Positions 1 to 4,473 of a DNA stretch of 7,701 nucleotides are shown here, one piece after another. Source of the DNA: Scatocola faecipullorum (GTDB lineage Bacteria; Pseudomonadota; Alphaproteobacteria; RF32; CAG-239); NCBI GenBank assembly GCA_018714685.1, contig DVNC01000047.1:1-7701 (forward strand), in the 5' to 3' direction. Numbering within the stretch: position 1 is the stretch's first letter; each line of letters starts with the position of its first letter. The notes beneath the pieces were generated by a model. It ran no database searches. It saw only the letters and a program-made list of their open reading frames with translations, and was not told where the DNA came from. The position numbers and the translations under genes were made by a program.

Positions 1-269
1 GCGGGTGCAGCAAGGATTTCTGTAAGAAAACGAAGTGGTTTTTGCCGAGTATGAGGGATTTGATCACATTGTATAACGCGAAGAGTTATGTAAATGCCTC
101 GCTGAGTTTGACAGCCAGCTCAGGGGCTAAAACCTTGACGGAAAGTTATTACTGGTCCTCTACCGAGTATTATAACGGCTATGCGTGGTATTTGTGGATG
201 GGTGACGGTTACAGGTACAACGGCACTAAGTTCAGTAACGCTTACGTTCGTCCGGTTCTAGCTTTTTAA
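1..269 (+). CDS. DGR variable (target) protein, C-terminal part, DUF1566/FGE-like lectin fold
   Basis: This is the 3' end of a gene that begins before the window. The frame is open from base 3 (GCSKDFCKKTKWFLPSMRDL), so the ATG at 42 is internal. The 88 visible residues show WFLPSMRDLITLYN, then YYWSSTEY, AWYL, a glycine-rich stretch and a terminal YVRPVLAF. This order matches the C-terminal half of DUF1566 (Lcl-type) and fib_succ_major domains, which adopt the formylglycine-enzyme/C-type-lectin fold used by many DGR targets. The last 38 codons lie almost wholly in the variable repeat. Residues at template-AAY positions are Y, G, W, D, T, F, S and A, as expected of a diversified binding surface, while W, E, A, G, R and K positions stay fixed. 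The protein is probably displayed on the cell surface and binds a ligand, but the N-terminus, which would show a signal peptide or lipobox, is outside the window. DGR target status is well supported; the ligand is unknown. Confidence 0.88.
   Translation, partial: GCSKDFCKKTKWFLPSMRDLITLYNAKSYVNASLSLTASSGAKTLTESYYWSSTEYYNGYAWYLWMGDGYRYNGTKFSNAYVRPVLAF
152..264 (+). repeat. DGR variable repeat (VR)
   Basis: This 113-base segment at the 3' end of the target gene aligns without gaps to TR2 (1651-1763). It differs at 26 positions, and in 21 of these TR2 has an adenine. The unchanged ends are CTGGTCCTCTACCGAGTAT on the left and TACGTTCGTCCGGTTCTAGC on the right; the right end is the likely initiation-of-mutagenic-homology segment. 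Examples are AAC to GGC, AAT to TAT, AAC to TTC and AAA to TAT. Five differences are not at adenines (codon 8, two bases; codons 15, 28 and 30, one each). Against TR1 the VR is one codon shorter and matches less well. Confidence 0.93.
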
Positions 270-293
270 CTTTAACTATTTACCCCTTTGCGT

Positions 294-309
294 CCCCGCG
301 TCAGCGGGG
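294..309 (+). other. Hairpin downstream of VR, candidate DGR target-recognition cruciform
   Basis: A six-base-pair perfect stem (CCCCGC / GCGGGG) with tetraloop GTCA lies 29 bases after the VR and 24 bases after the target-gene stop. No T-tract follows, so it is not a typical intrinsic terminator. In studied DGRs (Bordetella phage BPP-1) a GC-rich hairpin with a GNA-type tetraloop just after the VR promotes retrohoming. Neither TR is followed by an equivalent hairpin, which fits a role in marking the recipient. The spacing is longer than in BPP-1, so the role is inferred. Confidence 0.6.
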
Positions 310-332
310 GCGGTTATAAAAACAGCAATCGT

Positions 333-366
333 GTGTCAAGCAATTCCGAATTGAATTGCTTGACAC
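333..366 (+). repeat. 13-bp perfect inverted repeat between target gene and avd
   Basis: Arms GTGTCAAGCAATT (333-345) and AATTGCTTGACAC (354-366) are perfect complements around an 8-base loop. The element lies between the VR hairpin and avd. There is no U-tract on either side. It could be a cruciform, a protein site or a mobile palindrome remnant, or it could protect the 3' end of the target-gene mRNA. The sequence shows only the symmetry. Confidence 0.75.
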
Positions 367-411
367 CGGCGTGTAAAAAGCGTAAAAATGCGAGGGTAAG
401 GAAATTTGTAC

Positions 412-428
412 GAAAAAAGGGTTTTTTC
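412..428 (+). promoter_or_regulatory. Ribosome-binding site of avd inside a small A/T hairpin
   Basis: GAAAAAA (412-418) and TTTTTTC (422-428) are complementary around a GGG loop directly before the ATG at 429. The AAGGG at 417-421 is the only Shine-Dalgarno-like sequence at a usable distance (7 bases). The stem is all A/U but for one pair and so is weak. The site decides the start at 429 rather than the upstream in-frame TTG at 288, which would overlap both hairpins. Confidence 0.45.
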
Positions 429-773
429 ATGGCTTTGTACAGTGAACTGCCGATTTATCGAGACAGCTATAATTTGTTACTGGCGATTTTTCAGGCGACC
501 AGTAAATTTTCCCATGAATATAAATACAGTTTAGGACAGGACATGAAGCGTGACGCTTTGTGTCTTTTTCGCAATCTGTACAGGGCAAATAAAGCCAAGG
601 ATAAGGTAGAGAGCCTGGAAGACTTTATGGCCGATTTTGAGCTGTTAAAACTCGAAATACGCATGTGTGTGGATTTGAAACTGCTGCCGCTGAAGAAAAT
701 GGCGGAAATTTCTCTGCTGACCGATGCTATCGGGCGGCAGGTGACCTCTTGGCGCAATAAAAGCCGCGGCTGA
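429..773 (+). CDS. avd: DGR accessory variability determinant (Avd), four-helix-bundle protein
   Basis: The gene encodes a 114-residue, helix-rich, basic protein, a typical Avd length. It begins MALYSELPIYRDSYNLLLAI, a start common in Avd proteins of the four-helix-bundle family related to proteins found in 23S rRNA intervening sequences. Predicted helices are about 8-27, 33-55, 60-83 and 88-110, with conserved-looking YKYSLG (32-36) and SWRN (107-110). In BPP-1, Avd forms a positively charged pentamer that binds the reverse transcriptase and the template RNA and is required for mutagenic cDNA synthesis. The position between target gene and templates fits. The start is set by AAGGG seven bases upstream. 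An intrinsic terminator overlaps the stop codon, so avd is probably transcribed with the target gene rather than with the RT. Confidence 0.88.
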   Translation: MALYSELPIYRDSYNLLLAIFQATSKFSHEYKYSLGQDMKRDALCLFRNLYRANKAKDKVESLEDFMADFELLKLEIRMCVDLKLLPLKKMAEISLLTDAIGRQVTSWRNKSRG

Positions 774-789
774 CCCGCCGGCGTTTTTT
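763..789 (+). terminator. Intrinsic terminator overlapping the avd stop
   Basis: A GC-rich stem pairs GCCGCGG (763-769) with CCGC-C-GGC (775-782), with one bulged C and a five-base loop. It is followed by G and six T (784-789). The avd stop codon lies in the loop region. It would separate the target-avd transcript from the template-RT transcript, unless readthrough is used. Confidence 0.55.
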
Positions 790-806
790 CAGGTTTTCTT
801 TTGTCC

Positions 807-963
807 GTTTCTTTTTTAGGTGTTTTCCGGAATATTTTCTTTTCCGGTTATGCTTCGATATTTACTTTTTTAGTGGCATTCCGGCATTTACTTTTTTAGT
901 GGCATTCCGGCATTTACTTTTTTAGTGATATTCCGATATTTTCTTTTTTCAGTCACATTCCGG
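807..963 (+). repeat. Degenerate 26-base tandem repeat array
   Basis: The clearest copies are ATTTACTTTTTTAGTGGCAT followed by TCCGG, ending at 884 and 910. A third copy ends at about 935 (GATATTCCG) and a fourth at 963 (TCACATTCCGG). Two shorter relics end at 830 and 847 (TTTTCCGG). There are no unique spacers, so this is not a CRISPR. No open reading frame in the array looks real. The last copy runs into the palindrome at 955-977. Confidence 0.8.
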
Positions 964-977
964 CTTGACCGGAATGT
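955..977. repeat. Palindrome ACATTCCGG-CTTGA-CCGGAATGT
   Basis: This is a perfect 9-bp stem with a five-base loop, CTTGA. Its left arm is the terminal motif of the preceding 26-base repeats. The element resembles dispersed intergenic palindromes of alphaproteobacterial genomes (recalled, not searched). It may act as an mRNA end or a protein site. Confidence 0.75.
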
Positions 978-1038
978 CTGAGCAAAAGGGTGTTTTCGTT
1001 TTAATGAGGCTGTCTCTTCTTTTTTGCCGCTGCCCGGT

Positions 1039-1125
1039 TTGCTTCCTTGTTTCCCGACTTGATTCCTTTGTTATCATAGCCCTATTTGATTCCTTTAATG
1101 TCATTGCCCGACTTGATCGGGCAAT
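1039..1125 (+). repeat. Second degenerate repeat series ending in a related palindrome
   Basis: TTGATTCCTTT occurs at 1059-1069 and 1086-1096, with a weaker form, TTGCTTCCTTG, at 1039. The series ends in the palindrome ATTGCCCGA-CTTGA-TCGGGCAAT (1103-1125), a perfect 9-bp stem with the same CTTGA loop as the palindrome at 955-977. Confidence 0.65.
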
Positions 1126-1191
1126 CCAAATTGAAGGAGCCCCGGTCAAGCCGCACCCTGCGGATGATGACTGAGGCAGGTGGGTAATGAC
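1100..1191. repeat. Composite intergenic element with terminal inverted repeats
   Basis: GTCATTGCCC (1100-1109) pairs with GGGTAATGAC (1182-1191) over ten positions, with one G-T. Inside are the 9-bp palindrome at 1103-1125 and a small stem, CCGCA/TGCGG (1151-1163). The 92-base element has no coding capacity. It looks like a small non-autonomous palindromic element. Confidence 0.55.
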
Positions 1192-1204
1192 GGGAAACAT
1201 AAAC

Positions 1205-1286
1205 CGGCGGGTGATAACAGCAAAAAATTTTTGATAACTTTTATAAATAAATTGGTTAATTTATTTATGCTGATAATATTTCTTGA
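1205..1286 (+). promoter_or_regulatory. AT-rich region before the first template, possible promoter
   Basis: The sequence changes sharply to about 80% A+T. GATAAT at 1272-1277 could be a -10 box. The aligned position in the second unit is TATTAT (1526-1531), so each template unit may carry its own -10-like sequence. No good -35 box is seen at the right distance. The terminator after avd makes a promoter here attractive, but the evidence is weak. Confidence 0.25.
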
Positions 1287-1396
1287 GCCGGAATCCCTTT
1301 TACCAAGGTGAAAGGGAGCGAGCATATTTTTTTATCAAAAAAGGGCTGCCGACAGCCTCGGCTGTTATGTGCCAACGGGCAGCTAATACCGGAAGG
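1287..1396 (+). ncRNA. Structured leader of template unit 1
   Basis: The 110 bases before TR1 are nearly repeated before TR2. Two folds are visible. Hairpin I pairs 1295-1303 with 1308-1316 around CAAG (9 bp). Fold II has an outer stem, GCTGCC (1345-1350) with GGCAGC (1378-1383), enclosing a hairpin ACAGC-CTCG-GCTGT (1352-1365). The second unit keeps these pairings, changing bases mainly in loops or by compensation. It is probably the 5' part of the template RNA that RT-Avd handles; that role is inference. Confidence 0.6.
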
Positions 1397-1512
1397 CTGG
1401 TCCTCTACTGAGTACGACAACAACAATGCGTGGAAATTGCGTATGAGTGACGGTAACAGGAATGCCAACAATAAGAACAACAACAATCAATACGTTCGTC
1501 CGGTTCTAGCTT
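1397..1512 (+). repeat. DGR template repeat 1 (TR1)
   Basis: These 116 bases begin CTGGTCCTCTACTGAG and end TACGTTCGTCCGGTTCTAGC plus TT, matching both ends of the VR. The middle is rich in AAC/AAT codons: 11 in the reading frame of the target protein. It differs from TR2 by 15 substitutions and an extra CAA codon before TACGTT. Several codons that are AAY in TR2 are GAC, CGT, AGT, GAC and GCC here. TR1 is one codon longer than the VR in the window, so it is probably not that VR's immediate template. It may serve another target gene or be a decayed copy. Confidence 0.85.
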
Positions 1513-1540
1513 ATTTGGTAAAAAATATTATTATGTCCGG

Positions 1541-1650
1541 GCCGGAATTCCTTTCACCAAGGTGAGGGAAGCGAGCATGTTTTTTTTATCAAAAAAGGGC
1601 TGCCGACAGCTGCGGCTGTTATGTGCCAACGGGCAGCAAATACCGGAAGG
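1541..1650 (+). ncRNA. Structured leader of template unit 2
   Basis: This is a copy of the 1287-1396 leader, 254 bases downstream. Hairpin I is kept around CAAG: C1555-G1564 replaces a U-G pair, other U-A pairs become U-G, and there is one C-A mismatch at 1550/1569. Fold II is kept exactly (1599-1604 with 1632-1637; 1606-1610 with 1615-1619). Its inner tetraloop changes from CTCG to TGCG and an unpaired base at 1638 changes. Substitutions falling in loops point to selection on RNA structure. Confidence 0.6.
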
Positions 1651-1763
1651 CTGGTCCTCTACCGAGTATAATAGTAACAATGCGTGGAAATTGAACATGA
1701 ATAACGGTAACAGGAACAACAACAATAAGAACAACAACAACTACGTTCGTCCGGTTCTAGCTT
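1651..1763 (+). repeat. DGR template repeat 2 (TR2)
   Basis: This 113-base template has the same length as the VR at 152-264 and is its best match (87 of 113 identical; 21 of 26 differences at TR2 adenines). Read in the frame of the target gene it holds 15 AAY codons, for example a run between GGT and AAG and another between AAG and TACGTT. AAY codons can mutate at both adenines without ever giving a stop. The RT start lies 33 bases downstream, the usual TR-spacer-RT layout. Confidence 0.93.
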
Positions 1764-1796
1764 ATTTGATGAAAAACAGTATTGAGGCGAAGGGCT

Positions 1797-3095
1797 ATGC
1801 AGCTGGAACTTTTTGATACGGTCGATGTCGGAACCATAGAGCTGGAAGATATTTTCAGTGCTTATTACGAATGCCGCAAAAACAAACGGCGGACGATTAA
1901 CGCTTTGGCTTTTGAGGCCGACTTTGAGGAGAATTTAATCCGCCTGTGGCGCGATATCAATGACCGGAGCTATATGCCGGGAAGATCTATCGCCTTTATT
2001 GTCAGCGAGCCGGTGCAGCGGGAAGTATTTGCCGCCGATTTCCGCGACAGAATCGTACATCATCTGATTATTAATAAGCTGAACCATTTGTTTGAGGCGC
2101 AGTTTATTAATGACAGTTACAGCTGTCGGGAGGGAAAAGGAACCCAGTACGGGGTTAACCGGATTGCCGAATTTATCCGCCTTTGTTCGGAGAATTATAC
2201 CAAAGACTGTTATATCCTGAAGATGGACATACAGTCTTTTTTTATGAGCATTGACAAGGCTATCTTGTTTCGGAAACTGCGCGAATTTGTGCTGGAGAAT
2301 TATCACGAATCGGACCGTTTGCTGCTGATTGAGCTGATTTATAAGGTGATTTTCAACAACCCGGAAGACAACTGCTATATCAAGGGCCGCCGCAGCGACT
2401 GGAAAGGGCTGCCGAAGTCTAAAAGCCTGTTTACGGTGGCAAAGGGGAAGGGGTTGCCGATCGGTAATCTGACTTCGCAGATTTTTGCCAATTTTTATCT
2501 TAATTTCTTTGACAAGTTTGTGGTGGAAACCTGCGGCGTCAAATATTACGGGCGCTATGTCGATGACTTTGTGATTGTGCATGAGGACAAAGCTTTTCTG
2601 CTGGGGCTGAAAGACAGGCTGAAAGAGTTTATTCAGCGGGAGCTGGCAATGACCCTGCATCCTAAAAAGGTTTATTTGCAGCATTATACCAAAGGCGTTA
2701 AGTTTATCGGCGCGGTGATAAAACCGAATCGCGAATACATCGGCAACCGGACCAAGGGGAATTTGTATGCGCGAATCCGCGGTTATAACGAAGAACTCTT
2801 CCGGCAGCCGAAACAGGCGCCGAAAATGCTGGAGCAGGTGGCTGCCAGCATCAATTCGTATCTGGGCTTTATGATTCATTACAAAACCTTCAAAATCCGC
2901 CGCCGTCTGCTGACGGAAGTTTTGGCTCCCGGCTGGCGAAAGTATCTGGAAATTGCCCCCGATATGAGCAAAGTGACGATTAAGCCCGCTTATAAACCGG
3001 TTGCCAAAGCCGTCAATAAGCTGAAGAACAAAAAGAAGCGGCGCAAAAAGTTTATGCGGCCGCTTCGTGCGGTTGATTCTCTGATGGGCGGTTAG
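1797..3095 (+). CDS. DGR reverse transcriptase
   Basis: This 432-residue RNA-directed DNA polymerase copies template RNA with adenine-specific errors and works with Avd. Motifs in order are DRIVHHLIINKL (84-95, RT2 region), SYSCREGKGTQYGV (107-120), KMDIQSFF (142-149) with metal-binding D144, GLPIGNLTSQIFANFYLNF (219-237), the catalytic YVDD (254-257) and KGVKFIGAVI (299-308). The GNLTSQ segment matches the (I/V/L)GxxxSQ motif typical of DGR RTs; retrons and group II introns differ here, and no maturase or HNH domain follows. The C-terminus is strongly basic (KLKNKKKRRKKF, 408-419), probably for nucleic-acid binding. The ATG at 1797 is preferred, with GAGG at 1784-1787 nine bases upstream; a TTG at 1782 is the alternative. 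The gene ends in a tail-to-tail overlap with the Xre gene. Confidence 0.95.
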   Translation: MQLELFDTVDVGTIELEDIFSAYYECRKNKRRTINALAFEADFEENLIRLWRDINDRSYMPGRSIAFIVSEPVQREVFAADFRDRIVHHLIINKLNHLFEAQFINDSYSCREGKGTQYGVNRIAEFIRLCSENYTKDCYILKMDIQSFFMSIDKAILFRKLREFVLENYHESDRLLLIELIYKVIFNNPEDNCYIKGRRSDWKGLPKSKSLFTVAKGKGLPIGNLTSQIFANFYLNFFDKFVVETCGVKYYGRYVDDFVIVHEDKAFLLGLKDRLKEFIQRELAMTLHPKKVYLQHYTKGVKFIGAVIKPNREYIGNRTKGNLYARIRGYNEELFRQPKQAPKMLEQVAASINSYLGFMIHYKTFKIRRRLLTEVLAPGWRKYLEIAPDMSKVTIKPAYKPVAKAVNKLKNKKKRRKKFMRPLRAVDSLMGG

Positions 3096-3358
3096 TCAGG
3101 GTCGGAATTCTGCGAGCCGGGTTCCACCAGTTCAATGCGTATCTCCCGGTTGTAGAACAGCGCCAGTTTGATGGCGTGGGTCAGTTTGTGGCTCAGCCCC
3201 AGTTCAAGCCGGTCTATTGACGGAATCGGGATGTTGGTGTTACGGTTAACCGTGTCTAAATCAAACCCCAGCTGGTGCCGTGTTTTTTGGAGAGAACTTC
3301 CGAGGCTGGAAGAGGCTGATTTAATAATGCGTGACTTAGTTAATTCAGCGTTGCTCAT
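3092..3358 (-). CDS. Small Xre-type helix-turn-helix protein
   Basis: The 88-residue product contains LGSSLQKTRHQLGFDLDTV followed by NRNTNIPIPSIDRLELG (residues 19-54). This is a typical Xre/Cro DNA-binding domain; the recognition helix is likely around 44-52. A short C-terminal strand-like part, REIRIELVE (71-79), follows and no ligand domain is present. GAGGGAGA lies about eleven bases before the ATG and supports the start. The stop codon overlaps the RT stop by three bases in convergent orientation (TTAG at 3092-3095), so transcription of one gene reads into the antisense of the other. The upstream region is shared with the divergent membrane-protein gene, whose expression it may control together with its own. 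Regulation of the DGR is possible but unsupported. The target sites are unknown. Confidence 0.75.
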   Translation of the reverse strand: MSNAELTKSRIIKSASSSLGSSLQKTRHQLGFDLDTVNRNTNIPIPSIDRLELGLSHKLTHAIKLALFYNREIRIELVEPGSQNSDPD

Positions 3359-3427
3359 TTAATATATATCTCCCTCATTGTTATTGAACAAATCAAATTT
3401 TGGAAATAAGGCAATAAATTAGCGCTA

Positions 3428-3447
3428 TCAACTCTAGCGGAAGTTGA
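3428..3447. promoter_or_regulatory. Inverted repeat TCAACT-N8-AGTTGA, candidate operator
   Basis: A 6-bp inverted repeat with an eight-base spacer lies in the divergent promoter region, upstream of the Xre gene. TTGATA-N17-TATTTC, read on the minus strand around 3399-3427, could be the Xre promoter and adjoins the repeat. Size and place suit an Xre dimer. No binding consensus is known. Confidence 0.3.
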
Positions 3448-3467
3448 CTTTTTGTATATATCCTTAA

Positions 3468-3502
3468 GTTGCATAATATTGAATAATTTTATTGATTGCA
3501 AC
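3468..3502. promoter_or_regulatory. Inverted repeat GTTGCA-N23-TGCAAC
   Basis: GTTGCA (3468-3473) and TGCAAC (3497-3502) flank 23 AT-rich bases in the same divergent region. It may be a second regulator site, or chance in AT-rich DNA. Confidence 0.25.
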
Positions 3503-3526
3503 ATAATTAAACATTTTTAATTGTAA

Positions 3527-3555
3527 TTGACAAAGTTAATAATAGTGATTATTTT
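3527..3555 (+). promoter_or_regulatory. Sigma-70-type promoter of the membrane-protein gene
   Basis: A perfect -35 box TTGACA (3527-3532) is followed, after 17 bases, by TATTTT (3550-3555). Transcription would start near 3562, about 24 bases before the chosen ATG. Confidence 0.6.
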
Positions 3556-3585
3556 TCCGTCTTAGTGACACTAAGGATGAATTTG

Positions 3586-4329
3586 ATGGAAAACAAGGAG
3601 ATAACCAAAACGTTTCCGGTGGCGGAAACGTTTCTTGCGAGCTGGCGCTATTGCCGCGAGAATCGCCGTCATATCGCGGTTTTTACGCTGGTCAACTGGC
3701 TTTTGCTGCTGCTGGGTTTTAAATTTATGGGCGGAACCGGAAATATTCTGTTTATTTTTTGGTGCGTTCTTTATTATCTGTTCAGTTGCTTTTTTTTCCG
3801 TTTTTACTACAACCGCAGGCCCTATTTGCTGACGCACAAAATTTTTGACAGCTTGGTGCCGTCAACCAAAATTCTGTTTTTAACCCTTGCTTTGGCGACT
3901 CTGCTGGCTTATTTGCCTTTTGCGCCGCTGTTTCTCGGCTTTCCGGCGGAGATGATGGAAGATTACGCCGTCGGTTTTATTCAGGAATATATGGATGAAA
4001 ACAAGCTTTATGACATGGGGCTGGCGCTGGTGCTGCTGCTGGTATCTCCGATTATTTTTTTCCGTCCGATGATGGCGTGGATTTCATCGGTTATCGGCCG
4101 CAGCGGATCTCTCCGCAATGCCTGGCGCCGTACCAAAGGGAATTATCTGCGTTTTCTGGCAGTGGTTTTCCTGTTTAACGCGGCAGCCTATCTGGTGCAG
4201 GAAGCCGACGTGCTGTCCGGGGCCGACTCCTGGCTGGCATGGACGCTGTTGGCGCCGCTGATTATTTATTGCAATGTTTTTCTGGCGAAATCGTTTGATT
4301 TCTTCTTTTTGGATTTGGATACCGAATAA
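3586..4329 (+). CDS. Unrecognised six-helix integral membrane protein
   Basis: I do not recognise a named family. The 247-residue product has six hydrophobic segments at about 31-47, 53-73, 95-118, 143-168, 187-204 and 215-235. The cytoplasmic-looking N-terminus is charged (RYCRENRRHI). The loop SLRNAWRRTKGNYLRFL (175-191) resembles the SxxxSWxxTKGN-type segment seen in inner-membrane proteins of the YciC/glycerophosphodiesterase-membrane-domain style, so it may belong near those. The function is unknown. The start at 3586 has AAGGA eight bases upstream; ATG 3577 and GTG 3565 are alternatives in the same frame. The gene has its own promoter and ends about 105 bases before a bidirectional terminator, so it is monocistronic. 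Between 4330 and 4434 I see nothing else. Confidence 0.8.
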   Translation: MENKEITKTFPVAETFLASWRYCRENRRHIAVFTLVNWLLLLLGFKFMGGTGNILFIFWCVLYYLFSCFFFRFYYNRRPYLLTHKIFDSLVPSTKILFLTLALATLLAYLPFAPLFLGFPAEMMEDYAVGFIQEYMDENKLYDMGLALVLLLVSPIIFFRPMMAWISSVIGRSGSLRNAWRRTKGNYLRFLAVVFLFNAAAYLVQEADVLSGADSWLAWTLLAPLIIYCNVFLAKSFDFFFLDLDTE

Positions 4330-4434
4330 TTGTTGCAGAAATGTTAAACTTTCCGCAGAATCGGCCGGAGCGGTTGCATTCCCCGACGAATCGTGATATA
4401 TCTTAAGTATAGTTAACCATAAATCTGACAAACA

Positions 4435-4464
4435 AAAATCCCCGAACAGAAGTCCGGGGATTTT
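4435..4464. terminator. Bidirectional intrinsic terminator
   Basis: AAAATCCCCG (4435-4444) pairs perfectly with CGGGGATTTT (4455-4464) around a ten-base loop. A-runs on one side and T-runs on the other serve the converging transcripts of the membrane-protein gene (plus) and ligA (minus). Confidence 0.88.
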
Positions 4465-4473
4465 GTTTTGAGG

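Noticed and set aside
288..428. N-terminal extension of Avd from the TTG at 288
   Set aside because: It would cross both hairpins, has no Avd-like sequence, and the ATG at 429 has the better ribosome site and gives the usual protein length.
807..963. CRISPR-like array of 26-base repeats
   Set aside because: Copies are directly tandem and degenerate, with no unique spacers and no cas genes nearby.
949..1200. Short open frames on both strands in the repeat region
   Set aside because: They run through palindromes and repeats, have no convincing ribosome site and resemble no protein family.
1308..1816. Two open reading frames spanning the template units (85 and 84 codons)
   Set aside because: They arise because templates read through in the target-protein frame. 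They lack good starts, and changes between the copies follow RNA pairing rather than codon neutrality.
1935..2879. 314-codon open frame antisense to the RT
   Set aside because: It is the shadow of a clear RT with all motifs on the other strand.
1797..3095. Retron or group II intron reverse transcriptase
   Set aside because: The GNLTSQ motif, the presence of Avd and an adenine-biased TR/VR pair identify a DGR. There is no maturase/HNH domain or retron RNA.
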